Source of the DNA: Coriobacteriaceae bacterium | Lineage (GTDB): Bacteria > Actinomycetota > Coriobacteriia > Coriobacteriales > Coriobacteriaceae | Direction of reading: 5' to 3' | Length of the DNA stretch: 64,000 nt | NCBI GenBank assembly: GCA_025993015.1 | Contig: DAJPFV010000001.1 | Span: forward strand, 1,798,001-1,862,000 | Shown here: piece after piece, positions 43,844 through 52,757 of the stretch | How the letters are laid out: every line of letters starts with the position of its first letter | How positions within the stretch are numbered: position 1 is the first letter of the stretch | Made by a program: the position numbers and the translations under genes | The notes under the pieces: generated by a model | The model's input: only the letters and a program-made list of their open reading frames with translations | Databases searched by the model: none | Told to the model about the DNA's origin: nothing

Positions 43844-46800
43844 ATGCCTGTTCGAATCTATACCACCAATACCGGTGCGGACTTGAGCGATGCCGAGGCG
43901 GCGTTGCTCGCCGACCTGGTTGCCCGCCACGGGCATGCCGTTTTGCTGGCACCCTCGTTTGCCGAGCTCGACCTGTGCCGTCACGATGCTGCGGTTGCTG
44001 GCGCCTCGCTGGGCGTTGACTACAAACCCCCTGCGTCGTGGCTCCGTTCGATGTGGGAGCTTATGGGCGATGGCCGCAGCTTCGTCGACAACATGCAACG
44101 CCAGATGCTGTTCTCGGACATGATCGCCCGTCGCGACGATGCCGACCTGCAGCCGCTTTCGCGCAGTCAGGGCACGGTGCGCATGCTCGCGCGCATGGCC
44201 CGCGATGTGCTGCCGGGCGTAGCGGGAACGGGTGCCGAGCGCTGCCGCGGCGACGTTTGCCGGCCCGATCCCAGGAGCGACGCCGAGGCTCGCGTGTTCG
44301 AGCTGCTGAGTGCCTATGCGAGCGGCTTGGACCGTCGAGACATGGTCGAGCCCTGCGAGGCGGCTGACCTTATGGCCGAGGTGCTGGCCGACAGCCTGCC
44401 GGCGTGCGCCCGCGCGGTATGTGTGCGCGGTATCACATCGTTTACGCACGGCCTGCGCGAGCTGCTGTCGGCCGTGGCGAACAATGGGGGAGAGGTCGTT
44501 GTGCTGCTTGCCCGCGAGCAGGCGGCAATGCGCGAGGGACTTGCTGCCGCCTTTGATGCCCGCGGTGTGCTGTTTGAGGCCGCGCCGCTGGGGGAGGGTG
44601 CCGCCGCGCCCCAGACTGCCTTCAAGTCCGCCGCTCAGCCTACCTTTGTAGAGGTTGCCGGCCCTCACGCCCGCGCCCACGCCTATGTGGATGCAATCGA
44701 TGGGCTGGTAAAAACGTGTGAGGACGCCGCGGTCGACGGCGGTGTCACGGCGTCCGCGGACCCCGTGCGCGTGCTCGTGGTGTCTGCCCGGGCGCCCCAG
44801 CTGTTCGGTGAACTCGCTGCCCGTTTGGCGGCGCGTCACATTGCTGCTGAGACAACCGAGTTCACGGCGTTTTCCCAATCCATCGCGGGCAGGCAGTTCA
44901 CGGCGCTCGCCAATCTAATCGAGCGCATGAAGGCCGCTGACGAGGGCACCGCTTCCAAGACCGAGTGGTGGCCCGCTCCGGAGCTTACCGACTGGATTTA
45001 CAGTCCGCTTTCGGGTGCCGATGCTGCCAGCGCGCGCACCTTCGACAAGAACATGCGCCTGTCGCGCGGCAAGACCACCACGGCCGTCAAAAGCCTGCTG
45101 CAGAGCGTGCAGGGCCAGGTCAGGGGCACGCGCAAGGCCGCCAGTGATGATAACTGGTTTAAGAACGTGCCGTGCGTGGTCTCGGACGTGTTCCAAGCGC
45201 TGTGGCGCGACAAACCCGTGACGGCGCTCAAGGCAATGCTCGCCGTCGCCGAGGCGTTGCCCGATCGCGCCCTTGGAGGCCTTGACGGTCAGGCTCGTCG
45301 CCAGGTGGAGACCGCCCTGCTGCGACATGTCATCGACATCCTTATGAACGATGCCCGTACGCTCGACGTGTCGCAGGCCGCGACCGTGCCCGTGCTCGAC
45401 GACGTTCGTACCAAGGTGGACAAGCGCAGCACCGCATACGATTACGAGACCTATGAGGTCGACCGCGCGCCGCGCGCCCAGGTGCGCTTTGCGTCGCTTA
45501 CCGATGCGGCAGCCCTGCGCCCCGATAGCTACGATGCCGTGCTGTTTGCCGACGTCGATCTGGACAGTTATCCGCTCTCACACGAGGAGGGACCGCTGGC
45601 CACGCTGACGGCCGAGCTGGGGCGCAGCGGTGTGACGCTTGAGCCCGCGGCCCTGCTGCGCGTGCGCTTTGGCCGCGCGATGCAGGCCGCGCGCGGTCCG
45701 GTTGCGCTTGCCCGCGTGACCCACGATCGCCAGGCGCACGAGTGCTATCCGGCTGCCGTGTGGACCGAGTTGCGGGCGCACGCCGAGGCCACTGGCGCTG
45801 TCAAACCCACGCGCGTGGGCGAGGGCGGTATCGTCGCCGATTTTGATTCAGCGGCCGGCGAGGGCATCGAGTGCAAGCGCGTCGCGTGCGAGGCTCCTCA
45901 GCATTTGAGTGAGGCGGCTGTGCCGTACCTGGTCCTGCGCCGCCGCGATGGCGAGGACGAGAACGCGCCGCTCGTGCCGCGCCTGACGTCCGCCTCGCAG
46001 ATTGAGGCGTACTCGACATGCCCGCTGTGCTGGTTCGTGTCGTATCGCGTGAAGCCCCAGTCCATCGACGCGGGCTTTGGCAACATGGAGAAGGGTAACT
46101 TTGTCCACGACGTGCTGGAGCACCTGCATGCCCGCCTGCCCCAGGAGGGCATGGAACGCGTGACGCCCGAGAATCTGCCGCGCGCTCAGGAGCTGCTGCG
46201 CGAGGTCTTTGACGAGACGTTGGCCGAGCACGCCGGCAAGCGAGGCACGGAGGGCCCGCTGGTGCCGCTTTCTGCGGTGGAGGAGCGCCAGGTGGCCGAG
46301 ATTTTGCCGCAGCTGGAGGGCGTGCTTGCCTACGAGTCCGAGGCACTTGCCCCCTTTGCCCCGCGCTACCTGGAGTTCGCCTTCAACGAGCTCAAGGTCG
46401 AGTATGCCGGTTGGCCGCTTGGCGGGCGCATCGACCGCGTGGACGTGGACGCCGAGAATCGTGCCGTGGTGATCGACTACAAGCATCGCACGGGCGTTGA
46501 GGAGTTTAAGCTCGCCGACCCCACGGTGCGCGACGAGGAATCGGGTACGGCGCCCATCGACGATCCGCGCTGGTTGCCGCCCCATACCCAAACGCTCATC
46601 TACGCCCAGGCCATGCGCCGGGCGCTGGATTTGGACACCCGCGCGGCGCTCTACTTTTCGACCAAGGGCGGCAAGCCGGCGTTGCGCGGTGCCGCGAGCG
46701 CCGAGCTGCTCGAGGAAGAGCGCGGCGACGGTCGCATCCCGGGCCTTAAGAAAGGTTTCCCCGGCGAGGGTGGCAGCATGGACTTCGACGCCCTGCTCGA

Positions 46801-46942
46801 TCGCGTTGAGGCCGGCATCGCCGAGCGCCTGCGCGAGCTCGAGGCAGGCAACGTTGCCGCCGTCGACCCGACGTCGGCTCAGGCCGCGCATGCGCGCTGC
46901 TCGTATAACCACGAAGGAACGTTTGTAAGGAGGGACGTGTAG
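43844..46942 (+). CDS. addB: AddB-like helicase-nuclease subunit
   Basis: Partner of AddA in double-strand break resection. 1032 residues. The C-terminal third is a PD-(D/E)XK nuclease: GNFVHDVLEHL (active-site His), GGRIDRVDVD and VVIDYKHRTG (Asp, Lys), YAQAMRRAL. Cysteines in STCPLCWF (about residue 725) and ARCSYN near the C-terminus fit the AddB iron-sulfur cluster that clasps the nuclease domain. The N-terminal part is a degenerate UvrD-like helicase without a clear Walker A, as in actinobacterial AddB/RexB relatives. AddA starts 3 bp after the stop. The start ATG 43844 has GGAGGACC upstream. Confidence 0.9.
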   Translation: MPVRIYTTNTGADLSDAEAALLADLVARHGHAVLLAPSFAELDLCRHDAAVAGASLGVDYKPPASWLRSMWELMGDGRSFVDNMQRQMLFSDMIARRDDADLQPLSRSQGTVRMLARMARDVLPGVAGTGAERCRGDVCRPDPRSDAEARVFELLSAYASGLDRRDMVEPCEAADLMAEVLADSLPACARAVCVRGITSFTHGLRELLSAVANNGGEVVVLLAREQAAMREGLAAAFDARGVLFEAAPLGEGAAAPQTAFKSAAQPTFVEVAGPHARAHAYVDAIDGLVKTCEDAAVDGGVTASADPVRVLVVSARAPQLFGELAARLAARHIAAETTEFTAFSQSIAGRQFTALANLIERMKAADEGTASKTEWWPAPELTDWIYSPLSGADAASARTFDKNMRLSRGKTTTAVKSLLQSVQGQVRGTRKAASDDNWFKNVPCVVSDVFQALWRDKPVTALKAMLAVAEALPDRALGGLDGQARRQVETALLRHVIDILMNDARTLDVSQAATVPVLDDVRTKVDKRSTAYDYETYEVDRAPRAQVRFASLTDAAALRPDSYDAVLFADVDLDSYPLSHEEGPLATLTAELGRSGVTLEPAALLRVRFGRAMQAARGPVALARVTHDRQAHECYPAAVWTELRAHAEATGAVKPTRVGEGGIVADFDSAAGEGIECKRVACEAPQHLSEAAVPYLVLRRRDGEDENAPLVPRLTSASQIEAYSTCPLCWFVSYRVKPQSIDAGFGNMEKGNFVHDVLEHLHARLPQEGMERVTPENLPRAQELLREVFDETLAEHAGKRGTEGPLVPLSAVEERQVAEILPQLEGVLAYESEALAPFAPRYLEFAFNELKVEYAGWPLGGRIDRVDVDAENRAVVIDYKHRTGVEEFKLADPTVRDEESGTAPIDDPRWLPPHTQTLIYAQAMRRALDLDTRAALYFSTKGGKPALRGAASAELLEEERGDGRIPGLKKGFPGEGGSMDFDALLDRVEAGIAERLRELEAGNVAAVDPTSAQAAHARCSYNHEGTFVRRDV

Positions 46943-46945
46943 ACC

Positions 46946-49900
46946 ATGGATCTTTCGACTTTGATGCCGCAACAGCTGCAGATTGTCAAAACGCTCGACC
47001 GTCCGCTGTTTGTCTCGGCGGGCGCCGGTTCGGGCAAGACCTTTACCCTCACGCGTCGCATCGTCTACGCGCTCTCGCCTGAATCCGGTCCGTTCGTTGA
47101 GCATCTGGACCAGGTGCTCGCCATTACCTTTACCAAAGATGCCGCGGCCGAGATCCGTGACCGCGTGCGCCGTGCGCTTATCGACGAGGGCATGGACGAG
47201 GAAGCACTGACCGTCGACGACGCGTGGATCTCGACCATTCACGGCATGTGCTCGCGTATCCTGCGCGCGCATGCGCTGGAGCTGGGCATCGACCCCGAGT
47301 TCACGGTGCTCACCGATACCGACGAGCTTATGGACCAGGCTGTTGAGCATGTGTTGGCCCGCGCGACGGCGCCCGATGCCGCCCCCGAGCTCGCGGCATC
47401 GCTCAAGGCCCTCTATGCCTGGTATCCCATGGCGGGCGAGGGCGGTTCCTTTGGCGCTGGCGCGACCATCAAGGGCCTGGTGCGCGACCTGCTGGAGCTG
47501 TCGAGCCAGTTGCCGGGCGGTATGGACGACGTGTGCGTGGCGCGCGGGCAGGCCGATACCTCGGCACTCGCCGATGCCTATCGCGCGGCGCTGGGCGCAA
47601 GCAAGGCCGCGACCGAGAAGGCGCAGATGGCACTCGACGCCATTGACGCGTTCGAGGCGAGCGGCAAGACCATGGCCGATGCAGCGCGACTCATGATGTC
47701 GTGCACCATGCCGCGCGCGAGCAAGGCATTCCCTAAGGAGCAGGTCGAGCTGCTCAAGGCCGAGGCCGCCGATGCATTTATCAATATCGTGCTGGCCTGC
47801 GGCGGTCCCGCGCTCGATGCGCTGGTGGGCTTGGCCCGCTCTGTAGAGGCCGAGTATCGCGCACTGAAGGCTGCCCAGTCCGCCCTCGATAATAACGACC
47901 TGCTCCGCATGGCCTACGAGGCCCTGCGCGATTACCCTGCCATCCGTGCTGCGTACGAGGGCCGCTTTAAGATGGTCATGATCGATGAGTTTCAGGATAC
48001 CGATCAGATGCAGGTCGATCTGATACGCTACCTGACGGGTGCGGGGGAGCGTGCGCTGTGCACCGTGGGCGATGCGCAGCAGTCGATCTATCGCTTCCGC
48101 GGCGCCGAGGTCGAGGTGTTCCGTCGCCAGGAGCGCAAGGTGGGCTCGTCTGCCGCGCCCGAGGCGACTGCCGTGGCCGACGCCCCTGCTGGCGAGCTCG
48201 TCAAGCTCGTGCGCAACTTCCGCAGCCACGACGAGGTGCTGCGCTATGTGGCCCGCGTCTTTGATGGCGACGACGGCGGCCTGATGCAGGGCTTTTTGGA
48301 TCTTGAGGCGAGCGACGGCCGCAAGGACACGCTGGTGGCGGACGCCTCACGTCGTCAGGCGCTCTTTGTTGCCGGCGGCAGTAGGCAGGAGCGCACACAG
48401 GCCAAGGCCCGTGCGATCGCCGAGCGATTCCGCGCGCTTGCCGATGCCGGCCAGCCCCAGGGCGGCATGGTGCTGCTGCTGGGCCGCATGACCAACGCAG
48501 ACGTCTACGCACAGGCCTTCCGTGACCAGGGGCTCGACTGCGTCATCGCGGGCGGCTCGGTCTTTGCGCAGGCTGCCGAGGTGCAGACGGTGCGCGCCCT
48601 GGTCTGCGCGCTCGCCAACCCGGCCGATACGGCGCAGGGCCTTATGCCGCTGCTGGCATCGCCGATGTTTGCACTCGGCGCCCAGGAGTTTTTGGCGCTG
48701 GCGACCAAGCTCGATAGCGAGACGGGGGAGACCTCGCGCCGCAACATCGATGCGGGCATCATGAGCGATTCCGATGTGTCGGGCCTGCAAGACCTGCCGC
48801 TCGTGACGCGCGCCCGCGAGGTGTTGCGCTATGCGCTTCGTCGTGTGGGTCGCGATTCGTTCGCCGCCATCGCGCGCGATGTGGTCAACGCCTCCGGCTG
48901 GTTCGTGCGTCTGGCGCAGCGTGGTCCCGAGGGCAAGGCCATTGCCGCCAACGTGCTCAAGGCGCTCGATGCCGTGGCCGAGGCGGAGGCCGAGTTCGGC
49001 AACTCGCCGCGCTCCATTGCGCTGGCCTTCGACCGCTTCTTGGCGGGCAAGGAGGCTCCGGGTGCCCTCAACGAGGAGGGCGACGGCGCGGTGCGCATCA
49101 TGACGGTGCACGCCTCCAAGGGTCTGGAATATCCGGTCGTGGCGGTCGCGGAGTGCTTTGGCGTGCGTAAGTCCTCGGGTGCGGCACAGATGGGTCGCGT
49201 TGAGGGCGGAGCGCAGGTCGTGGCGCTGCCGGCACGCTTCGACGGCATTAAACTCGCGGACGGCACGTTCGTAAAGGGCGATGACGTCAAAAAGCAGTTT
49301 GAGCATGCGTTTAAGGGCAAGGGCACGTCGCTGTGGCTGCCGCCGGAGCTCATGGAGGATGTCTGCGCGACGGGTTCTCCCGCCGAGGCATTTGCTCGCC
49401 TGCGCAACGATGACCTGCAGCTTTCGCTCGAGGAGCGGGCCCGCTTGCTCTATGTTGCCATGACGCGAGCGCGCGAGCTGGTCATTCTGGCGATGGATGT
49501 CGGCGTGAGCCGCGGCAAGGTGACGGCGCCGACCTTCGACATCGAGACCGATCTGACCTACGACGTGCTGCGTCGTATTCTGCCTACCGACGCTCTGGAC
49601 ATGCCACAGCTCGATGCCGACCGCCTGGTGTTCGACAACTCCCAGCCGGGCGACTACGAGCTCATCTCGCTGGCGGACTTTACGTTTGGCGAGCAGGCGT
49701 TTGAGGCCAATGCTTCTCTGGATGCCGAGGGCAGGCTTGTCCGCGGCGATGCGGAGCCGGAGGGCGCCGGCGCGGATGCCCGCGCCGCCGTTCCCGGCCC
49801 TGCCGACCCCGAGCCCGATGCGTTTGAGCTCGTGTATCCCCAGACGGTGGGCGTGCGCATGGGCGCCTGCCCGTATCCGGCGCGCGATTCGTACAGCTAC

Positions 49901-50569
49901 TCGTCAATTGCCGCGGCGCTGCATGCCGAGTCCGAGGACCGTGCCGCCGAGGCACACACGCCCATGGACGAGGCCGGCGATGATGCGGAGTCGGATGGTT
50001 CCGAGATGACGGATGCAGGCGTGGCCGCCGTTGAGCCCGCCGGCAACCCCATGGCGCTGGGCTCGGCGTTCCATGCCGCCTGCCAGTGGCTGATCGAGAT
50101 GGGTGCCGATGCGCTGCCCGCCGAGCGTGCCGACGCCCTGGCTCGCCTGTGGCGCCTGACGCCGGAACAGCGCGAACGCTTCGACGTTGCCCTGGATCGC
50201 TGGCTCAAGTCGGCGGTCCGTGCCGAGCTGCTTGCCTGGCCGTGCGTTCGCGCCGAGGTGCCGTTCTTTTCGCTGGGCTGCGAGGATGAGGACATCGCTC
50301 GCTACGGTGCATATGCCGAGGGCGCCATCGATGCTTTGGCGACGAACCCGGCGGATTCGTCATGCGCGCTGGTCATCGACTACAAGACGGGCGGCACGCC
50401 GGACGAGACGCCGGAACAGCTGCAGGAGAAGCACGCCCTGCAGGCGCGCGTCTACGCTGATGTTTTGCACAAGGCGGGCTTTGAGGCCGTGACCGTCAAG
50501 TTCGTCCGCGTGGAGCAAGTCGACCTCGCCAACCCGTGCGAGCCTCAGGTGGTCACCTACAGCCTCTAG
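46946..50569 (+). CDS. addA: AddA-like helicase-nuclease subunit
   Basis: UvrD-family helicase with C-terminal nuclease, 1207 residues. Motifs: SAGAGSGKTFTLTRR (Walker A, near residue 24), ITFTKDAAAEIRDR (Ia), MIDEFQDTDQMQ (II, near 345), GDAQQSIYRFRGAE (III), NFRSH (IV), TVHASKGLEYPVV (V) and LLYVAMTRARE (VI). The nuclease core ALVIDYKTGG and QARVYADVL lies near the end. Acidic low-complexity linkers of about 120 residues (E/A/D-rich, about 925-1030) precede the nuclease domain. Cotranscribed with addB. The complex degrades ends until a Chi-like sequence and loads RecA; the Chi of this organism is not known. Confidence 0.95.
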   Translation: MDLSTLMPQQLQIVKTLDRPLFVSAGAGSGKTFTLTRRIVYALSPESGPFVEHLDQVLAITFTKDAAAEIRDRVRRALIDEGMDEEALTVDDAWISTIHGMCSRILRAHALELGIDPEFTVLTDTDELMDQAVEHVLARATAPDAAPELAASLKALYAWYPMAGEGGSFGAGATIKGLVRDLLELSSQLPGGMDDVCVARGQADTSALADAYRAALGASKAATEKAQMALDAIDAFEASGKTMADAARLMMSCTMPRASKAFPKEQVELLKAEAADAFINIVLACGGPALDALVGLARSVEAEYRALKAAQSALDNNDLLRMAYEALRDYPAIRAAYEGRFKMVMIDEFQDTDQMQVDLIRYLTGAGERALCTVGDAQQSIYRFRGAEVEVFRRQERKVGSSAAPEATAVADAPAGELVKLVRNFRSHDEVLRYVARVFDGDDGGLMQGFLDLEASDGRKDTLVADASRRQALFVAGGSRQERTQAKARAIAERFRALADAGQPQGGMVLLLGRMTNADVYAQAFRDQGLDCVIAGGSVFAQAAEVQTVRALVCALANPADTAQGLMPLLASPMFALGAQEFLALATKLDSETGETSRRNIDAGIMSDSDVSGLQDLPLVTRAREVLRYALRRVGRDSFAAIARDVVNASGWFVRLAQRGPEGKAIAANVLKALDAVAEAEAEFGNSPRSIALAFDRFLAGKEAPGALNEEGDGAVRIMTVHASKGLEYPVVAVAECFGVRKSSGAAQMGRVEGGAQVVALPARFDGIKLADGTFVKGDDVKKQFEHAFKGKGTSLWLPPELMEDVCATGSPAEAFARLRNDDLQLSLEERARLLYVAMTRARELVILAMDVGVSRGKVTAPTFDIETDLTYDVLRRILPTDALDMPQLDADRLVFDNSQPGDYELISLADFTFGEQAFEANASLDAEGRLVRGDAEPEGAGADARAAVPGPADPEPDAFELVYPQTVGVRMGACPYPARDSYSYSSIAAALHAESEDRAAEAHTPMDEAGDDAESDGSEMTDAGVAAVEPAGNPMALGSAFHAACQWLIEMGADALPAERADALARLWRLTPEQRERFDVALDRWLKSAVRAELLAWPCVRAEVPFFSLGCEDEDIARYGAYAEGAIDALATNPADSSCALVIDYKTGGTPDETPEQLQEKHALQARVYADVLHKAGFEAVTVKFVRVEQVDLANPCEPQVVTYSL

Positions 50570-50578
50570 CCCTCAATA

Positions 50579-50645
50579 ACTTGCGGTGGAATACGGACTG
50601 TTTTGGCCAAAAAAGCCGCCAAACAGTCCGCATTTCACCGCAACG
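50579..50645. repeat. 67-bp palindrome (third copy of the AGTTGCGGTG family)
   Basis: ACTTGCGGTGGAATACGGAC and its complement; same 67-bp length as 14117 and 14460 with a different core (GTTTTGGCC / GCCGCCAAAC). It lies between addA and the DUF3284 gene and may act as addA terminator, although no T run follows. Confidence 0.9.
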
Positions 50646-50704
50646 CATGGGAGGGCCTGGGGCGGTACAATGGCTCGAACGGTTCAAACGAATAAGGAGC
50701 CATC

Positions 50705-51214
50705 ATGCAGCTCGCCAAAACGCTTAAGGTGACGCCGGAGGAGCTTTTTGACGCTCTGGCGGGGTCCATCATGCAGGATATCGAGAACGCCACGGGCAAG
50801 CGTCCCAGCCGCAACAAGCTCAACGGCTATAAGTACGAGAAGCGCGCCCAGTCCGCAAAAGGCAAGGCCAAGGGCATGGCGATCAAGGTTAAAATCAAGC
50901 ACTTTGACTACCCGTGTCTCTATGAGGTCCGTTTTCAGTATGCGGCGGGCATCAATACTATGCGCTATGAGGCTGCACCTGCTGGCGATGGTGCCTGCGA
51001 GCTCACCTATACCGAGGATTTTCAGGGTGTGGGTGGCAACACGTCTGGCACGCGCGGCAAGCTCGGCCTCTTCTTCTATGAGCGCAAGCTCAAGAGCCAC
51101 GCCAACCAGACGATTGATCAAATCGTCAAATACATCGAGGGTGAGCGCCGCGTAAAGGCTAATCCCGCCTTCGCCGATGATACTGCCGAAAACGCTTCGG
51201 ATGTATTCCATTGA
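50705..51214 (+). CDS. DUF3284 family protein
   Basis: 169 residues from ATG 50705 with ATAAGGAGCCATC upstream. The sequence AKTLKVTPEELFDALAGSI, then KYEKRAQSAKGKAKGMAIKVKIK and TYTEDFQG, fits DUF3284, small Gram-positive proteins with a START-like look. Function unknown. Stand-alone; followed by an AT-richer segment. Confidence 0.8.
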   Translation: MQLAKTLKVTPEELFDALAGSIMQDIENATGKRPSRNKLNGYKYEKRAQSAKGKAKGMAIKVKIKHFDYPCLYEVRFQYAAGINTMRYEAAPAGDGACELTYTEDFQGVGGNTSGTRGKLGLFFYERKLKSHANQTIDQIVKYIEGERRVKANPAFADDTAENASDVFH

Positions 51215-51317
51215 TACCCTGTGCAAAAGCTTTACCGCTCTTCACATCAACTGTGAACACTTCAGGCTTCGAGTCAGTAGCGAGCGGCCCGACAAAAGTA
51301 GTTGATGGAAGTGCCAA

Positions 51318-52517
51318 ATGAATAAGAATGCCGCTACGCAACTGCACATCTATTCCGCCTTTTTCGTTCTCGCGGGATTTGTTTTAAATCGGGGAGTGTT
51401 TCTACTTTTCCTTGCGGAGAAAGGAATGTCTGTCACGGAAATCGCGCTTTATCAAGCCCTGTTTAACATTACAACGGTCGTCCTCGAGCTGCCAACAGGG
51501 CTGATAGGCGATTTCTTTGGAAAGAAGTTTTCGATTCAAGTGGGCGTGCTGCTGCTTTTCTTCCATACGGCTGGCATGCTGTTGCTCTCAGGTCCCTTTC
51601 TTGTCGTGCTTTCCCTTGTTGAGGCACTCGCCTACTCCCTTCAATCGGGATCCGAACAAGCACTTTTATATGAAATTGCCCGGAATGCCGGTCAAGGAGA
51701 GCGTTTCCTCACCATCAACGCTCGGCTGCTTGCCGCGCAATCAATCGCTACGGGAATGGCGATTGTGCTTGGATCTTTCATTGCCCAAGTATCTTGGAGT
51801 GCCCTCTACGTATGTGTCTCCGTTTTCTATCTCCTGCAGCTTTTCCTTCTGTATCCCATTGAGAGGACGGAAGCGACCCGTTCTGAAAGCTCTGAAAAGG
51901 GAAGGTTTGACGCGGCCAAGATGTTCAGACGCGAAACCTGGCGTGTTGGAGAATCCGCTTTTGCGGTATTGCTTCTTCTAATCGGCACAAGCATGCTCGA
52001 TGGATTCTATGGGAGTTATTACAACTTGAATCAGTTGGTATTCGACGCATTTGATGCTCCCGTCTCCATAATAGGAATCTTTTTCGGTGCATCCTATGCA
52101 GTAAATGCGACGGCCTATATTGCAGCAGATTTCTTCTCATTGCGTTTCGGGAAAAGAAATACCATGCTCGGCTCGATGCTAATCGAGGCTGGCCTTTTCA
52201 TGATTCTTCCGTGGTTCGCTTCAAATCCGCTGTGTTTGTTTGGCCTTAGCATGGTGCTTTGTTTTCTCCCAGAAGTGGTGTACATCACTTCGGAAAACTT
52301 AATCCAAGACGCGATAGCGGACGATCTCCGCGCGACGATCCTTTCCGTCGCGTCTCTGGTAAGGGCTCTCTTTTCTGCAGTGTTTTTCTCCATATTTGGA
52401 CATGTGTTGGGGTTATATCCCATTCAGATAGCGCTCGGTATTATTGGTGCAATCGCGATAGCAATTACCGCCGTTGTTTCATTAAAAATGGTTGGAATAC
52501 AGGCCTCCAAGAATTGA
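51318..52517 (+). CDS. MFS transporter, probably acquired
   Basis: 399 residues with about 12 hydrophobic segments and the MFS loop motif GLIGDFFGKKFSI after helix 2. Substrate unknown; the closest feel is drug or multidrug efflux families of Firmicutes. Codon use is clearly different from the neighbours, with many A/T-ending codons (AAT, ATT, CTT, GGA, TCA), and the flanks 51215-51317 and 52518-52680 are similarly AT-richer. The whole segment of about 1.4 kb is a candidate for recent horizontal transfer. No transposase or att-like repeat is visible beside it. Confidence 0.88.
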   Translation: MNKNAATQLHIYSAFFVLAGFVLNRGVFLLFLAEKGMSVTEIALYQALFNITTVVLELPTGLIGDFFGKKFSIQVGVLLLFFHTAGMLLLSGPFLVVLSLVEALAYSLQSGSEQALLYEIARNAGQGERFLTINARLLAAQSIATGMAIVLGSFIAQVSWSALYVCVSVFYLLQLFLLYPIERTEATRSESSEKGRFDAAKMFRRETWRVGESAFAVLLLLIGTSMLDGFYGSYYNLNQLVFDAFDAPVSIIGIFFGASYAVNATAYIAADFFSLRFGKRNTMLGSMLIEAGLFMILPWFASNPLCLFGLSMVLCFLPEVVYITSENLIQDAIADDLRATILSVASLVRALFSAVFFSIFGHVLGLYPIQIALGIIGAIAIAITAVVSLKMVGIQASKN

Positions 52518-52757
52518 TATATCGATTGACGAGCTATCCGAAGCGTCGAGCCTTCTTGATGGACATGACTATTCGTCACAAATCATTCCGCGCATCGCCG
52601 GGGTTCCAGTAATACTCGATATATCTGGATGCCCTCATTCCCCTTTTTGAAGGTCCCAAATTGACTACCCGTGTTGGTTTGGCTAGGTTCGGGTGCTGTC
52701 CGTGCCGTGCGGTAAAATCGTTCAGTCAGAACACGAACCCGCATCGGAGCTCATTAC

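Noticed and set aside
43848..43860. tRNA T-loop-like GTTCGAATC
   Set aside because: It lies within the first codons of addB and has no acceptor or anticodon stem around it. No other tRNA-like sequence was noticed.
45848..48229. 793-codon antisense frame across addB and addA
   Set aside because: It spans two convincing genes on the other strand and has no recognisable domain.
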